DNA from: Odontocerum albicorne
Taxonomy: Eukaryota; Arthropoda; Insecta; Trichoptera; Odontoceridae
Direction: 5' to 3'
Length of the DNA stretch: 64,000 nucleotides
Assembly (NCBI GenBank): GCA_949825065.1
Contig: OX463838.1
Span: 6,116,251-6,180,250 of the forward strand
The position numbers and the translations under genes were made by a program. The notes below the pieces were generated by a model, which was given only the letters and a program-made list of their open reading frames with translations, was not told where the DNA came from and ran no database searches. Positions 11,559 through 23,225 of the stretch are shown piece after piece (within the stretch, counting starts at the first letter, position 1; each line of letters starts with the position of its first letter).

Positions 11559-11886
11559 ATTATCTTTCTAGCTGATAGGAACAAATTAACGCACGCAATT
11601 CAGTCCGCCAGGGCAAAATTGATTTACCAAAGTGTTATTCAGTACAATCTAATTATTTATCATCCGGAAAATTGTTTGACGATCTCTTACAATTAGGAGC
11701 ACAAAATATAAAATAATTATTTTCAAAATTTTCTAACACATATCTTCATATTTTCACAAGCAATTTTTACACATTTATTTGACCAACTATAAGTGAAAAT
11801 TAAAATTTTACGACGAATGTTGAACATTTACGAAACCATTACTTCGATCAAAATATAATAGACGTTAATTTTGACGCAAATTTCAG
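11559..11886. other. Unassigned AT-rich stretch before a candidate exon
   Basis: No repeat family or coding similarity was recognised. The end of the stretch (AATTTTGACGCAAATTTCAG) could serve as a splice acceptor. Confidence 0.4.
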
Positions 11887-12058
11887 TCAATATATTCAAC
11901 AAAAGTGCATTTCCAACAATATAAAGGAAGAGCACTTGGCGGTTGCCTCAAACGATTTTAGACGTGTAGCAAGATTTAAGGAGACAGAAGGGGAGGAAAG
12001 GAGGAATTTAAAAGAAATAGCAGTGTCCAATAGGCTTCCAGAAAAAAATGTTCGAATG
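11887..12058 (+). CDS. Candidate internal exon of an unrecognised host gene
   Basis: A stop-free frame of 57 codons follows an acceptor-like AAATTTCAG and ends at a donor-like ATG|GTAAAAAG. The inferred peptide is hydrophilic, with stretches such as EEHLAVASNDFRRVARFKE and EERRNLKEIAVSNRLPEK. This differs from the Phe/Ile/Lys-rich peptides that AT-rich noncoding DNA gives. The phases would be 2 at the acceptor and 0 at the donor. I do not recognise the protein. It could be a chance open stretch or a transposon remnant. Confidence 0.3.
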
Positions 12059-12424
12059 GTAAAAAGTTCAATATGAGTTGTACGGCTCTCTGAGATAAAC
12101 ATTATTGATATCAAAAGGTTTTCATAATACTTGCATTAATAATAATATTATGTTAGAGGATTTAGCATTTTTATATTTAATTTCTTAAAATTTTCTTTTG
12201 TGTTTTCTGTCATGAATATTAGAAAACACTTTTAAAGAAATATCAAATCATGGGTTTTTCTATCATAAATAACGTAACTTTCTTTAAAACTTCATTATTT
12301 TTAGGATTATATATATTCTAAAGTACACATTTATTTTTTTCGTTCCTTGACTTTTTTTAAATAATATACATGATATGTCATTTATTTCACATACTTCTAT
12401 TTGGCAGAATAATAATTGAAGTTA

Positions 12425-12735
12425 TTAGAGAGGAATGTGAACCTAAGGGTGATGTGTTGAGTTAGATAAAAACGAACACTCAGAGATAGTTTGGACATGA
12501 CAAATGAATAAGAACTACTAAAGCAAATATTTATTGTATTATAAATGAGAGTGAAAGGTTTTTAGAGGAAACCCATAGAAAGTATGGTTAGAACAAGTGA
12601 ATGACACTTTGAAAGAAGTAAACGTTGAGAATCAGACAAATTGCAGGAGTTTTTTGAGAGGGTGAATAGATGTACATAGATGAAGGGTAAGATATGTGTT
12701 ACGATTAAAAAGTCTCGACAGAAAAATGGTGTGAT
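12425..12735 (+). pseudogene. Decayed non-LTR retrotransposon C-terminal relic
   Basis: Reading across several stops and frameshifts, the plus strand gives a pattern like FGHxKxMDExRTTKAIY, then RKVWLEQVNDTLKEVN and a terminal RGxxxxVHR. This is the tail of the LINE group whose better copies at 20.7 and 21.2 kb read GYVERMDEDRLIERIY. No intact frame remains. Confidence 0.45.
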
Positions 12736-13488
12736 GGTGTTTGATTTTTTATAAACACCGTCAAACATTTGAGTAGCGACAGTAGATAAATATAAATTAA
12801 TAAATAATTGATGTTGTCAGTCCAAAAACAATTAAATTTTTAGACAAAAATTAATAAAAAAACGAAATGTGTGTATAACATATGTTCACAGAAGCGATCT
12901 TCATAATAAAATATACATCCTTGCAAGACTTGAATTATTTCATGTCTGTAAACTTCACTTGTAGTTTAAATTAGAGTTGTCGAGAATCCAGGAAATGAGC
13001 TTTCTGCATTGGGTAGGAAGCTCATTTACAAATAGAATAAGGCAGATGAATATCCTATAATTCTAAACACGCAACCCCTCCTTGGTTAAACAGACATGTG
13101 TCAGTTACTTGAACATATCAAACAAATGCCAAAAACAAGAATACATTATAGACATTCTAAGGCTTGAGCAGAATGAAGAAAACCAGTGTAACTCCAGATT
13201 GTATTAAAGCAAACAAATGGATCGATTGTTTTAGAAGATAACATACAGACACTTCTTCTTCTTTAAAGTTCCCTCCTATAAGTTCTTCAATTGGATGATG
13301 TACCTTCTTACCATACCTCACCTTTCTTGAATTTCACCTGCCATCAATATCGCTAGACTGTCCCTCGTCATCGAATACGATTGTCAGCCATCTTATAGAT
13401 GAAAGACGCCTGTGTGTGCGCATTGATGTTTTAGTCACATGTTGTTGAACTTCAGCACACATCTTTGACAAATTAAACTCAACGTAAA

Positions 13489-13652
13489 ATACCCCATTTT
13501 AAGTCAATCTAGTAGAATACCCCATTTTAAGTCAATATAGTAGAATACCCCATTTTAAGTCGATCTAGTAGAATACCTCATTTTAAGTCAATCTAGTAGA
13601 ATACCTCATTTTAAGTAAATCTAGTAGAATACCCCAGTTTTAGTCAATCTAA
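13489..13652. repeat. 28-bp minisatellite, about 6 copies
   Basis: Units starting at 13489, 13517, 13545, 13573, 13601 and 13629 share ATACCCCATTTTAAGTCAAT and CTAGTAGA. Differences are single-base changes such as CCCC to CCTC. Confidence 0.9.
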
Positions 13653-13724
13653 CGATAACGGAAAGAAAAATAAGATGATTATACCGAAAATATCAATATT
13701 TTTACTCTGCACCAATTCGTAAAG

Positions 13725-13944
13725 TGCTCAAGGAAGTTTGCATTTAAACACACAATGTAACGTAAACAAAGAAGAAATATTATTGGCCCATAATATAAAT
13801 GACATTATCGAGGAAAACAGAGATAGATATTTCGTTTGCCTGCAAGGCACGGACAAAACCACGGTTTTAGACTATAAACTTGCCTCCGCTCAAAGCACTC
13901 AAAATGAAATAAAAGAATTTGAATGCTTGGAAGCGTGTATTTGA
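13725..13944 (+). CDS. Candidate terminal exon of an unrecognised host gene
   Basis: After a T-rich stretch ending CAATTCGTAAAG, an open frame runs 73 codons to TGA at 13942-13944. The peptide has balanced composition, for example EEILLAHNINDIIEENRDRY and FVCLQGTDKTTVLDYKLASA, and ends ECLEACI. An AATAAA lies at 14143-14148, about 200 bases after the stop, where a poly(A) signal would be expected. I do not recognise the protein. It is on the same strand as the candidate exon at 11.9 kb, but the splice phases I infer do not match directly, so I do not join them. Confidence 0.3.
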
Positions 13945-14657
13945 TAGGATAATGCATTATCTTGATGAACTTTAAAGTATTTGTGAATTACTCCATTTTG
14001 TAGAATTCTTGTTATTAAGAATTAGTTTTTTAAAATTTAAAGTAGCATCTATGTATTTTTCATAAAAAATATAAAGAAACATAATTTATTTATCAAAGGT
14101 ATCAACTTAACCTTTGTGAACCTCCATATAAGAATATTTAACAATAAATTCCTTTTTTATTTCATAAATTAAAATTATCTTCTTGACACGTGTTTCTTCT
14201 TCCTAACGGAGACGAGAGCAATACTTAGATGTCAGACTGGTATACGATTTCATCGGAAGTTTGTGTGACCTATTATATTGATCAAATGGAACCTTTTCTA
14301 AACACTAAATATGTTTATACCACATTCACCTATTTAATACATTTTAGTATATTTAGTATAATCATATTCATATTTATGCTTACATCACGACGATTTCCTG
14401 ACGGGGTAGACAAAGAAAGCAGAAGACCAAACTTTGTGGTAAAGGCATAAATTTATAAACCCTTTCATACTCGTACATTTTCTTAGTTTCTCTGACTTCT
14501 CATATTACGCTTGGTACAATTTTTTTTCTTTTCTTTCCGTTTCCTTCTTTCCATTTTTTTCCGAAGTTCTTGCAACCGTTTGATTAAAATATTCATCTTT
14601 ATATTTTTTTCCTTTAACAATAAACCGTTTCGTATTCTGAGAACAAACTACGCCAAT
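13945..14657. other. Possible 3' UTR, then AT-rich DNA
   Basis: It contains the AATAAA at 14143. A short block at 14390-14440 (TTTCCTGACGGGGTAGACAAAG) resembles the antisense 3' end of the LINE relics at 25.9 and 58.1 kb. Nothing else was recognised. Confidence 0.35.
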
Positions 14658-14846
14658 ATAGGGGTGGGGCATGAATCTTGCTACAAAAATAAATTTAAAT
14701 AATAATGACATGATTTTAGTAATGTGGCTATATGTGACTGTAATGTGGGTATAATTCCAGCCACTTTACAGTCTGAACAACTACATAAAAATCATGTCAT
14801 TGTTATTTAAATTTATTTTTGTAGCAAGATTCATGCCCCACCCTGT
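14658..14846. repeat. Inverted repeat, 62-bp arms, MITE-like
   Basis: Arms 14658-14719 and 14786-14846 are near-perfect reverse complements, with a spacer of about 66 bp. The outer ends read (C/G)AGGGTGGGGCATGAATC. The whole would fold into a long hairpin. There is no coding capacity and no clear flanking duplication beyond TA-like bases. Confidence 0.75.
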
Positions 14847-15086
14847 AGTAAAAACCGTCTGCTCGGTTTAGTTATTCATAAGTCACCCATACTCACATTT
14901 ACCTATTTTTTACAATTTTTAACAACCATCATTTAAGAAATAGCTAAATTAACTTATTTATATTGTATTTATTCGCAATACTGATAATTATTTCCCACTA
15001 ACAATACCATGCAATCCGAATAAACTATAAAATCACGTTTTCTACGCAATTTGATAATGCTTAATTTATTATTTCTTTATCTGTTT

Positions 15087-15158
15087 TTCCACATAAATAA
15101 AGTGATCATTTCCACACAAATAAAGTGATCATTTCTTCACAAATAAAGTGATCATTAT
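15087..15158. repeat. About 24-bp tandem repeat, 3 copies
   Basis: Three successive units share CACA(T/C)AAATAAAGTGATCATT. Confidence 0.85.
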
Positions 15159-15492
15159 TTTATGTACTTCATAGTTACGTCAAAAAGTGTCTGACAAAAA
15201 TAGATTTGATCTATTAATAAGAGTAACAAAGTATGTGAAATCTCACCAGAGTGTATACTTAGGTAGACCCTGAAAGGAATTTTGTGTAAACACTAGAAAC
15301 GCTCTCGCCAGAGTCGAGCTAGTTTCATTCAATTACGAAAATATCTTAGCTTACTATTTTTTTCAAATAACTTTTCAGCTTAGAAAATATCTCAGCTTAC
15401 TAGAGTTTTGAAGTCGATGTGGTTTTTTAAATTAAATTTTATACAAATTGATAAAAAAAAGCCTCTTAAACATATTAATATTCATAAGTGGA

Positions 15493-15536
15493 ATAAACAT
15501 TGTTTGATAAAACAAATTACAATGTCTTTAAACTAT
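15493..15536 (+). mobile_element. Short Penelope terminal-repeat fragment
   Basis: TTGTTTGATAAAACAAATTA followed by CAATGTCTTTAAAC matches the 3' terminal motif of the Penelope copies at 6.5 and 42.2 kb. Nothing else of the element is present. Confidence 0.55.
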
Positions 15537-15823
15537 AAATGTTACATTTTTTTCTCCATTAGATTAATAACATTATAATTCTAAGCATTCACATTTAAAC
15601 TTAAATGGTTCCAAATAAAACCAATTCATAATTTGTTTATCTTTGATCAAATACATATACTCGTATTATTATTTAATATTTTATATAAAAGTTGCATATA
15701 AATTGCCATTATTTCAAGTTAAAAACATTTCATGTCATATATTTTTATTTAGAGATTATATGCAAAAAAATACGCTTCAAAAATTTCCAACCTAATGTTG
15801 AAACTTTTTAATTGGTGATCTAG

Positions 15824-16337
15824 TCAAACAATACAGTAAGGTCAAACAAATAGAATCAAACAAATCACTAAAATCAAGCCAAAATCAAACGAACTATGTT
15901 TAATACTAAATAATAAATTACTTACTTTCAAACAATACAGTAAGGTCAAACAAATTGAATCAAACAAAACACTAAAAGCAAGCAAAAATCAAATGAATTA
16001 TGTTTTAATACTAAATAATAAATTACTTTCAAACAATACAGTAAGGTCAAACAAATTGAATCAAACAAAACACTTAAAGCAAGCAAAAATCAAATGAATT
16101 ATGTTTTAATACTAAATAATAAATTACTTTCAAACAATACAGTAAGGTCAAAAAAATTTAATCAAACAAAACACTAAAAGCAAGCAAAAATCAAATGAAT
16201 TATGTTTTAATACTAAATAATAAATTACTTTCAAACAATACAGTAAGGTCAAACAAATTGAATCAAACAAAACACTTAAAGCAAGCAAAAATCAAATGAA
16301 TTATGTTTTGATACTAAATAATAAATTATTTTCAAAC
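15824..16337. repeat. 101-bp minisatellite, about 5 copies
   Basis: Copies of TCAAACAATACAGTAAGGTC begin at 15824, 15928, 16029, 16130, 16231 and (partial) 16332. The first unit is 104 bp and the others 101 bp. The array is A-rich and non-coding. Confidence 0.93.
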
Positions 16338-16383
16338 CGCGATCAGGGAACCTTGAAATTGGAGTTTAAAAACACGTGTGGTG

Positions 16384-16486
16384 ATTAATGTAATAAATAA
16401 AATAACAAAATTATTTATTATTACATTGTTATTTTATTTATTACATTAATTTTCAACTCCAAATATTCTTCTTTGGAGTTGAAAAT
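16384..16486. repeat. Two adjacent perfect hairpins
   Basis: Arms 16384-16406 and 16428-16450 are perfect 23-bp reverse complements with a 21-nt loop. Immediately after, 16449-16463 and 16472-16486 form a perfect 15-bp stem with an 8-nt loop. Confidence 0.85.
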
Positions 16487-16812
16487 ATTAAAACTGTAAC
16501 CTTAGAAATGTATTGCCTGTTTGAGTAACTTTGCAAGTGGTTTAGTGGAAATAAGATATATTTATTTTTGATACCTTGAACTCGTAATCTTACTTGCAGA
16601 CCTTTTTACGTCAAAATTTTTACACTGTCGGCAGTGAAGTTTTTATTTTTTAATTTAGGATAAATTAACAAATTAAGGTTTTAGCATATTAGAAAACAGT
16701 GTTGGTAAAATATTTTTTTTTTAATATAATTCAAATATGCAAGAAGTAGTCAACGTTCGTATGTGTTTGCAATTTTTCAAACAATTTTATGCAAATTCAG
16801 TGGTGATGATGC

Positions 16813-17250
16813 TGTGGGAACCACGGTCGTCGCTGAATATTGTCAACACATACGGTCAACGACCGACGAAACGACCTTTGGATACCTCGACGAATTATAT
16901 TTTACAGTCCGAAGGTCACATGCCAAAACATGGACGCGGCCGGACATCGCGCCGCATTCCATAGTAGAAAGAGAACGCATCACGCTGTCTCGCCGGTTCC
17001 GTAAACAAATTGTTACCCACAATACTATTTACGATATCTACAATACTTCAATGGACCATTTCTGCACGCACATAAGCGAGATAAAAATATATCGCGGGCG
17101 CACTCGCGCGCCCATTCTGAAATGTTATAAATACCCACATACTGATAAATAAAACATTCATTCACTCTCTCCTTCCGCATTGCGATTTAACGTATTTTAT
17201 TTATTTACCAACAATTACTATCATCATCTCTTCAAATACAAAGCATACCG
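16813..17250 (+). mobile_element. Solo LTR of an LTR retrotransposon
   Basis: It begins TGTGGGAACCACGGTCGTCG and shares GAGAACGCATCACGCTGTCT, CGGTTCCGTAAACA and TCACTCTCT(C/T)...CCGCATTGCGATNTAACG with the oppositely oriented copy at 50895-51330. It contains a TATA box (GTTATAAATACC near 17122) and a downstream AATAAA near 17150, as expected of an LTR promoter and poly(A) signal. No internal gag or pol sequence adjoins it. A Ty3/gypsy origin is likely but not proven. The right boundary is approximate. Confidence 0.6.
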
Positions 17251-18104
17251 TTAAAATGCCATGCCCATGAATCACTTCAATCACATTTTTGTCTTTTACG
17301 TCTCAAAAATCAATAAAAAATTAAAAACTTTGATAATTTCGAGTCTCAGGTTTATGTGTATGATACTCTGCTTTTTGAATTCTGTAATCCAAAGGGAAAA
17401 ACTATTCTGGAATAGAATATTTCTAACTGCATTTTTTAATTCTCAAATTGGATGTCAAGAAATAAATTTAAATTAAATCCACGTAAAATGAAATTTGTTT
17501 GGGTGGATTCACCGAGTAGACAACACGTTTTTAATTAGGATGCCCTATAAGTGTTAGTATCTTTCCAAAAGATAGAATTAATTTTTATGGTGTGTCTCTT
17601 GATATTAAGATCACCTATGATAGACAAATTAGCTAGAGGGTCTCTTCAGACTTTTTCAGTCTTAGAGAGTTAATATTTGTATGTCGATTTCTTCCAACAA
17701 GAGTTATAAAAACTCTTATTTTTAGACTCATATTTTTTAAATATAATTAAAAAGGAAATCTTAAGATAGTTTGAATATATCGAGAAAACTAGTTATGAAA
17801 ACTTACAAAACAAATTCACATGTGTAAAATGAATGACGTGCGAGGAAGAGTTAGGCTGAAAACAGAATCCAAGGGTAAAGTTGATGAATTATTTACCTAA
17901 AAAAAGGTTGACAATATGAACATGTTGAAGAGCGTGGCTGGGAGATTATACTGTCTCTGTGCCTAGTTATTGAGCCTTCGAAGTAAGATCCACTAGAGTA
18001 GAGAAATTTGCACCAGTTTGCACCGTGAGTATTTGAAATAATACAACACACACACACGTCTAACGCATGTAAGTACTATATTAGCATACGTATTTTTTCC
18101 AAGA
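17251..18104. other. Unassigned AT-rich stretch
   Basis: A short (AC)n run lies near 18043-18057. No coding or repeat family was recognised. Confidence 0.4.
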
Positions 18105-18197
18105 ATAAAATCCTTATTTTTTTTGAGAATCATAAATAGAATTCGAAACCCTCGGGTAGAAAATATTTGTCAGTTAAACCACGGAGGTCGCCAAGCA
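18105..18197 (-). mobile_element. tRNA-derived SINE head fragment, antisense
   Basis: TTCGAAACCCTCGGGTAGAA and CCACGGAGGTCG are the reverse complement of the B box and A-box regions of the family. Middle and tail are absent. Confidence 0.6.
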
Positions 18198-18767
18198 GAT
18201 AATCGCTTAACCTTTGCTCATACCAAAATAACACTGTATTGTCATAACCAGTTTAACCCTGGCGAGCATCCAAGAATGTAAAATGGTTCATATTCAAAGT
18301 TTATTCAAAATATACTTCGGTTATGCTCGAACTCGATCACTTAAGGCGGAACAACCCAATATGAAACTACTTCGATATTTCTATTTGAATATTTAAGCAA
18401 TAGTAATCGAAGAACTGTAATTTAGAATAACTTACAGTAATAATATAACATTAGTATACAAATAAATATCTTAATCAAATTGTGTTTGAAGAACCGATTT
18501 AAACTTTTCTTTCGCCATTTCTATTCATACGTAGAACTATTTTTGTAGTAAGTTTTTATATTATCTGTTTCAAATAAAAAACACAATATTAGATTTTTTT
18601 CGTTATTATTCGATTTTCTTTTGATTCGTATGGTAACCTTTCAGCATTCCTGAATCGATGATTAAGATATATTCAACAGCATGTTACGTGATTATTTGAT
18701 TAGCATGAAATTCTTTCATGCTGGCAAAACTACTCTCGTGAAAATGCAATAACACTAGGACATGTGC

Positions 18768-18872
18768 AGCACGGTTTTTTTCCAGTTACTATTGGGAGTC
18801 GAAACCGGAACCTCCGGATGAAAATCAAAAGTCTTACCAACTAGACTATTGTGGTCATTTCCTTCGATAGCA
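18768..18872 (-). mobile_element. tRNA-derived SINE head fragment, antisense
   Basis: AGTCGAAACCGGAACCTCCG followed by GTCTTACCAACTAGACTA matches the antisense head of the SINE family. It is diverged and lacks a tail. Confidence 0.6.
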
Positions 18873-19806
18873 GATACTCTGATCGGGAATTTTGCAACTG
18901 ATATCATAGCTCCACAGATTAAATAAGTTACGCCACAGTTCTAGAATACGCTAATGGAAAAGGACACTTTTGGTGTATGGTTTGTTTTACTTTCAGGGCT
19001 TATTCAATAAGTACTTAACTGTCAAACTGATGTTCAGTGAATGTTTAACATCAATTCTTGGAACAATCTTGAGTTTTTATACAGTGTTTCATTATATAAT
19101 TGTTTGATTATTTTTATTTTCAAGACAAAAGGAAAACTGTTAAGAAAAATTTATGTATTAAACATATAACATATAAATGAAACTTTCAGAAACCCATTAT
19201 AATAAAAATAGGCGAATATTTATGACAACTAACGTGACCTAGTTAATAAACTGCCTTATCTCTACCCCAAAGGTTGTTCAATTCCAATTGGCAGTTATCA
19301 TTCTCAAAAACGACGTAAGTCTTGTTTGAGAGACCTTGTGGAGAGCCTGCTCTGTTAAAGGCACTGTATAAATAAACAATTTTATATTATTATGACTGAT
19401 TTTTAATTACGGCTTATTTAATTTATTATATGTAGTGCAGTAATGCACTGAACTTCTGTGCGGAAGGTCGTCGGTAAGAACCCCGCTCTGCGCCACTCCC
19501 TTCGAATCACGCAAGCATTTTTTCCGCCTAATATTCGGGGGTATTATAATACCTATGACTTCTGTCATACAAATTCTTTCAATGAAAGGAAAAAAAACGT
19601 GCCGGTATACTCAAATCATCTCACTTCAGTGTGGCATCGGATCCAGCACAGTGGTGTGGCCGGTGAGTTTGCTGGTGTGCAACGGCTCATTCACTTAAAA
19701 AACAAACTCCACTGCAAAGCTTGGCTTTTCAATTAAATTGACGTTGGAATTGCGAGGGGATCCTCGGCTACGAGTCCCAGCAATGATGATGATTTAATAT
19801 ATTTCT
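18873..19806. other. Unassigned stretch with retroposon-like 3' ends
   Basis: At 19290-19380 a GC-richer stretch ends in CTGTATAAATAAACAATTTT. At 19440-19790 another ends in GAGTCCCAGCAATGATGATG followed by ATTTAATA. Both look like 3' ends of old retroposons, the second RTE-like by its ATG/GAT tail, but no coding similarity supports this. Confidence 0.3.
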
Positions 19807-19851
19807 TGTTGGTTGGAAAGGATTGTCATATAGCAGTAAACTCACTTGGTT
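19807..19851 (+). mobile_element. LINE A/SINE shared-tail fragment
   Basis: TTGTTGGTTGGAAAGGATTG with the following TAGCAGTAAACTCAC matches the conserved tail. No head or coding part precedes it. Confidence 0.5.
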
Positions 19852-20710
19852 GTTTTATGAACAAACGAAGTGTAACTTAACACGATAATATTATGATTTA
19901 CCTAGTTAATTTAGCTGATGATCATTCTATACACACTTAATATTTTAATTTATGTAACATAAAAGTCTAAGGTAGTTTTTTTATTGAAGGAGAAAGATAA
20001 ATATAAATGTTGGAGTCTAAAAAAAACTAAACCAGATAGATAGTATTTTTTTTAAAAATCATTAAGAATCAAATCCAAAATAATCAAGTCTAACGAAATC
20101 GTTCTTCCTCTTCATCAAAGAGATCGTCAAAGGTTCGTTTCAAATTGATTTACTGATTTTTTTTTACTTTTGTTTTTTTTTAATGTTATCAAGGATTTCT
20201 TAACAAAAACAAGATTTCCTCATGAAACAAGTAACTATTCTATGTAGCTTATAGCAACAAAATTTAATGCCCGACCACAAAGGTTTTAACCAACGCCGGT
20301 ATAATACGACTAAGTGAAATATGTTTTTCGTTTCATTTCAAGAAACATAAAAAGCCTGCTACTGGTTCCATCCTTAGCTTCTTTCCAGCTTAACCCTCGA
20401 AGCTTAATCGTTTTGTTTCTAAATATATACCCGTTAGAGTTAAATAATCAAGCTTTATTAACAATACAATGGAAGGAAAATAAGAGAATTCATTTGAAGT
20501 AAAAACTTGGAATTTATTGTCTTCAAAGCCGTGGAAAGTAACTACGAAGATATCTAATCCAGCTCACACCAAATTGTTCAAAAGAATCCAGTTCAATGAA
20601 ATGAGCGTACAGAAAAGGTTCCAAAATAAGTTATCAAACTGTAAGGTTTATTTGAATATAATATTTGTTATAACAATACAATGTTGTGAAATAATATGGA
20701 TATGGTGACA
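19852..20710. other. Unassigned AT-rich stretch
   Basis: No repeat or coding similarity was recognised. Confidence 0.4.
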
Positions 20711-20714
20711 TAGT

Positions 20715-20990
20715 ATACTGTTTGACACATTGGATGTGCCGGATATGTTGAACGGATGGATGAAGATAGACTGATTGAACGAATTTACAATCCAATAATT
20801 ATTGAGCGTCATGGTAGTGAGCAACCGAGAAACGAATGGTTGTAATAAATGAAATTTTGGAAAGAAGGTAAGGTAACGAATGTGAGAAATAGATTGAGTT
20901 AGATGAGAAGATGGATGTATGGGTGTGGAGGAAGCGAAAGAAATATGACGATATATATGTAAGTTAAGTGCTAAATTTTCTTTCCATGTA
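20715..20990 (+). pseudogene. Non-LTR retrotransposon C-terminal relic
   Basis: With stops tolerated, the plus strand reads GCAGYVERMDEDRLIERIYN, then QPRNEWL and EGKVTNVRNRLS followed by RRWMYG. This is the pattern found after the RT domain in one LINE group (GHVERM...RIY...RGRPRKxWxDE). No uninterrupted frame longer than about 40 codons survives. Confidence 0.6.
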
Positions 20991-21149
20991 TCAATAAGGA
21001 AATGGCATGATGTATGTAATAATATTTTATATTGTTGGATTCGATAAAATGTGTATTTTACACAATAAACTCTTAATTCAAACTTTTCAATCTTTTTCAA
21101 TTCTGGATGTGTATTTGTAGCATTTAAGATAGATTTCAACCATTTAAAT

Positions 21150-21440
21150 AGTTACATACATACAAACAATCTGTAGACAGAGAGGACAGAGCGCCAAACT
21201 TTCCTAACTCGACACACATCCTTAGTCTCTTCCATATCGATACACTCTCTCATAAAAACTACGATTTCTCTGAATTTCTACTTTTACTTATTTCATTCAC
21301 TTAATCCAACCATACCTTCTCAAACACCTTCCACTCACAGCTGCACTGTATATCTGTTTTTTGAGTGATTCGTCATTCATTAATTCCAGATGGCCAAACC
21401 ATATCAGCATTAAAGTCATTTTCATCCCATGTCATTTTAT
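21150..21440 (-). pseudogene. Non-LTR retrotransposon C-terminal relic, same group, opposite strand
   Basis: The minus strand reads WFGHLELMNDESLKKQIY, then SAAVSGRCLRRYGWI, EIQRNRSFYERVYRYGRD and a tail near VYRLFV. It is homologous to the relic at 20.7 kb and lies tail-to-tail with it. The reading frame contains stops. Confidence 0.55.
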
Positions 21441-21645
21441 TGTGTATTCTGTCATATATTGACTTTGATATCTCCACATTATATCAGCATTATTGTGCTT
21501 AGCAACGATTTTATTCGTGAATACGGTATCGAAAACAATTTTAATTCACACTGGCTTAAATAATTATCAAGGTATATTAAATTAACTTTGTTCAAGTTAC
21601 AAAAGATTCGTTATTTTTTCTGTATTTTTTTCCGTACAAATAGCA

Positions 21646-22937
21646 CATCGATCAGTAAGTCCCGGGACTAACCAACAGATGGTGCCTCTAATAACAAATT
21701 CATACCATTTTCAGTTAGTACTAATATTTAGAAGCTACGTGTTAAACTTTCATGACATTTCGACATTGTGTCATTGAGTTACAGTGGTTTTAGTGACGCT
21801 ACTTTTGCTATTTTCAAAACAATGGAAAAAATCGAATTTCGTGTGTTGATAAAACATTGCTTTTTAATGGGAAAAAATACCGTTCATACTCAGCAATGGG
21901 TTGAAAATTGTGATCCGGGCTCTGCTCCGTCGAAAACAACCATTTGTTGGTGGTATGCTGATTTCAAACGCGGTCGTACAGACACAAATGATGCTGAACG
22001 CTCTGGTCGTCCAAATAAGGCTGTTACACTAGAAAATATAAAACAAAAACTCAAAATCGTGAGGAAAAATCGTAAAGTAAAGTAACGTGAGATAGCTGAC
22101 ATCCTGGAAATATCATTTGGTAGTGTTTACACTATTTTGCATAACATTTGGTCATAAAAAAGCTTTTTTCGAAATGGGTGCCGCGTTTGCCCACAATGGA
22201 ACAGAAACAACAACGCATCGATGATTCTGAGCGCTGTTTGGCACTGTTTACGCAAAATTAACAAGAGTTTTTGGTATGTGACATCGGTATGTGACAATGG
22301 ATGAAATTTAGATCTACCACTATACTCCGGAATCAAATCGGCAGTCAGTTGAGTAGAGAGCAGCCAATGAAAGTCGTCCGAAGCGACCAAAAACTCAACA
22401 GTCGGCCGGAAAGGTTATGGCCTCCGTATTTTGGGATGCGCATGGTATAATATTCGTTGATCACCTTGATAAGGGAAAAACCATCAATAGTAAATATTAC
22501 ATAGCATTATTGGAGCGTTTGAAGGCAGAAATTGCAAAAAAACGGCCCCATATGAAGAAGAAAAAGTTATCTTTCATCAGGACAATGCACCGTGTCACAA
22601 GTCGATGGTAACGATGACCAAATTGCATGAGTTGTACTTCGAATTGTTTCCGCACCCACCGTATTCTCCAGATTTGGCCCCCGGCGACTATGGCTGTTCG
22701 CAGACTTCAAAAAGATGCTCCAGGGAAAGAGATTTGGCTCCAATGTAAAAGTGATTGCCGAAACTAACGCCTATTTTGAAATCAAGGATAAATCGTTCTA
22801 CACGGCTGGCATAGAAAAGTTAGGAAATCATTGGAATTAATATATCGCTCTTGAAGGAGACTATGTTGATGAATAAAGAAGAATTTTGGCAAACAAATGT
22901 TGTTTTAGTAGTTAGTCCCGGGACTTATTGATCGATG
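21646..22937 (+). mobile_element. mariner transposon, full length, inactivated
   Basis: The ends CATCGATCA(G/A)TAAGTCCCGG are inverted repeats. TA lies at the right flank, and CA, a mutated TA, at the left. The transposase starts at ATG 21822 (MEKIEFRVLIKHCFLMGKN) and the frame is open to a stop at 22083. Further stops occur near 22259 and directly after the first catalytic Asp (VTMDEI then stop). The second Asp is in FHQDNAPCHKSM and the third in SPDLAPGDYG, with 34 residues between them, as in the D,D34D mariner class. It is near the usual length of about 1.29 kb and cannot make active protein. Confidence 0.93.
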
Positions 22938-23225
22938 TATTGTGTATATTAAAAGATAAATTCTTCAGAAGTATAAACATCCAACAATATTCGTTTAGAA
23001 AATTATAAGATTCAGCAATAGATAAAATCCATATTCCTTACAATAAAAACCAACTATCTGAATGTTCTTAATGCCTATTGGGTTCCATGCGATTTCCAAT
23101 TTTTCTTTCCTCTTCATGTTCTCTTTCTTTTTGTTTGATTGATGATATCTCAATTCCTTTTTTACTATGTACGAGTATATTTTGATGAATTTCGTGCAAA
23201 CAAATATATTTTTTTGTATTGTATT
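22938..23225. other. Unassigned AT-rich stretch
   Basis: Between the mariner and the next SINE tail nothing was recognised. Confidence 0.4.

Noticed and set aside
11887..13944. Joining the two candidate exons at 11.9 and 13.7 kb into one gene
   Set aside because: The first ends in phase 0 and the second appears to start in phase 2, so they cannot be spliced directly.
16737..17152. Two overlapping plus-strand proteins
   Set aside because: They largely fall within the LTR shared with 50.9 kb and have no domain.
20648..21139. 163-codon minus-strand protein
   Set aside because: It is antisense to a LINE relic, and its Ser/His/Ile-rich content fits a shadow frame.
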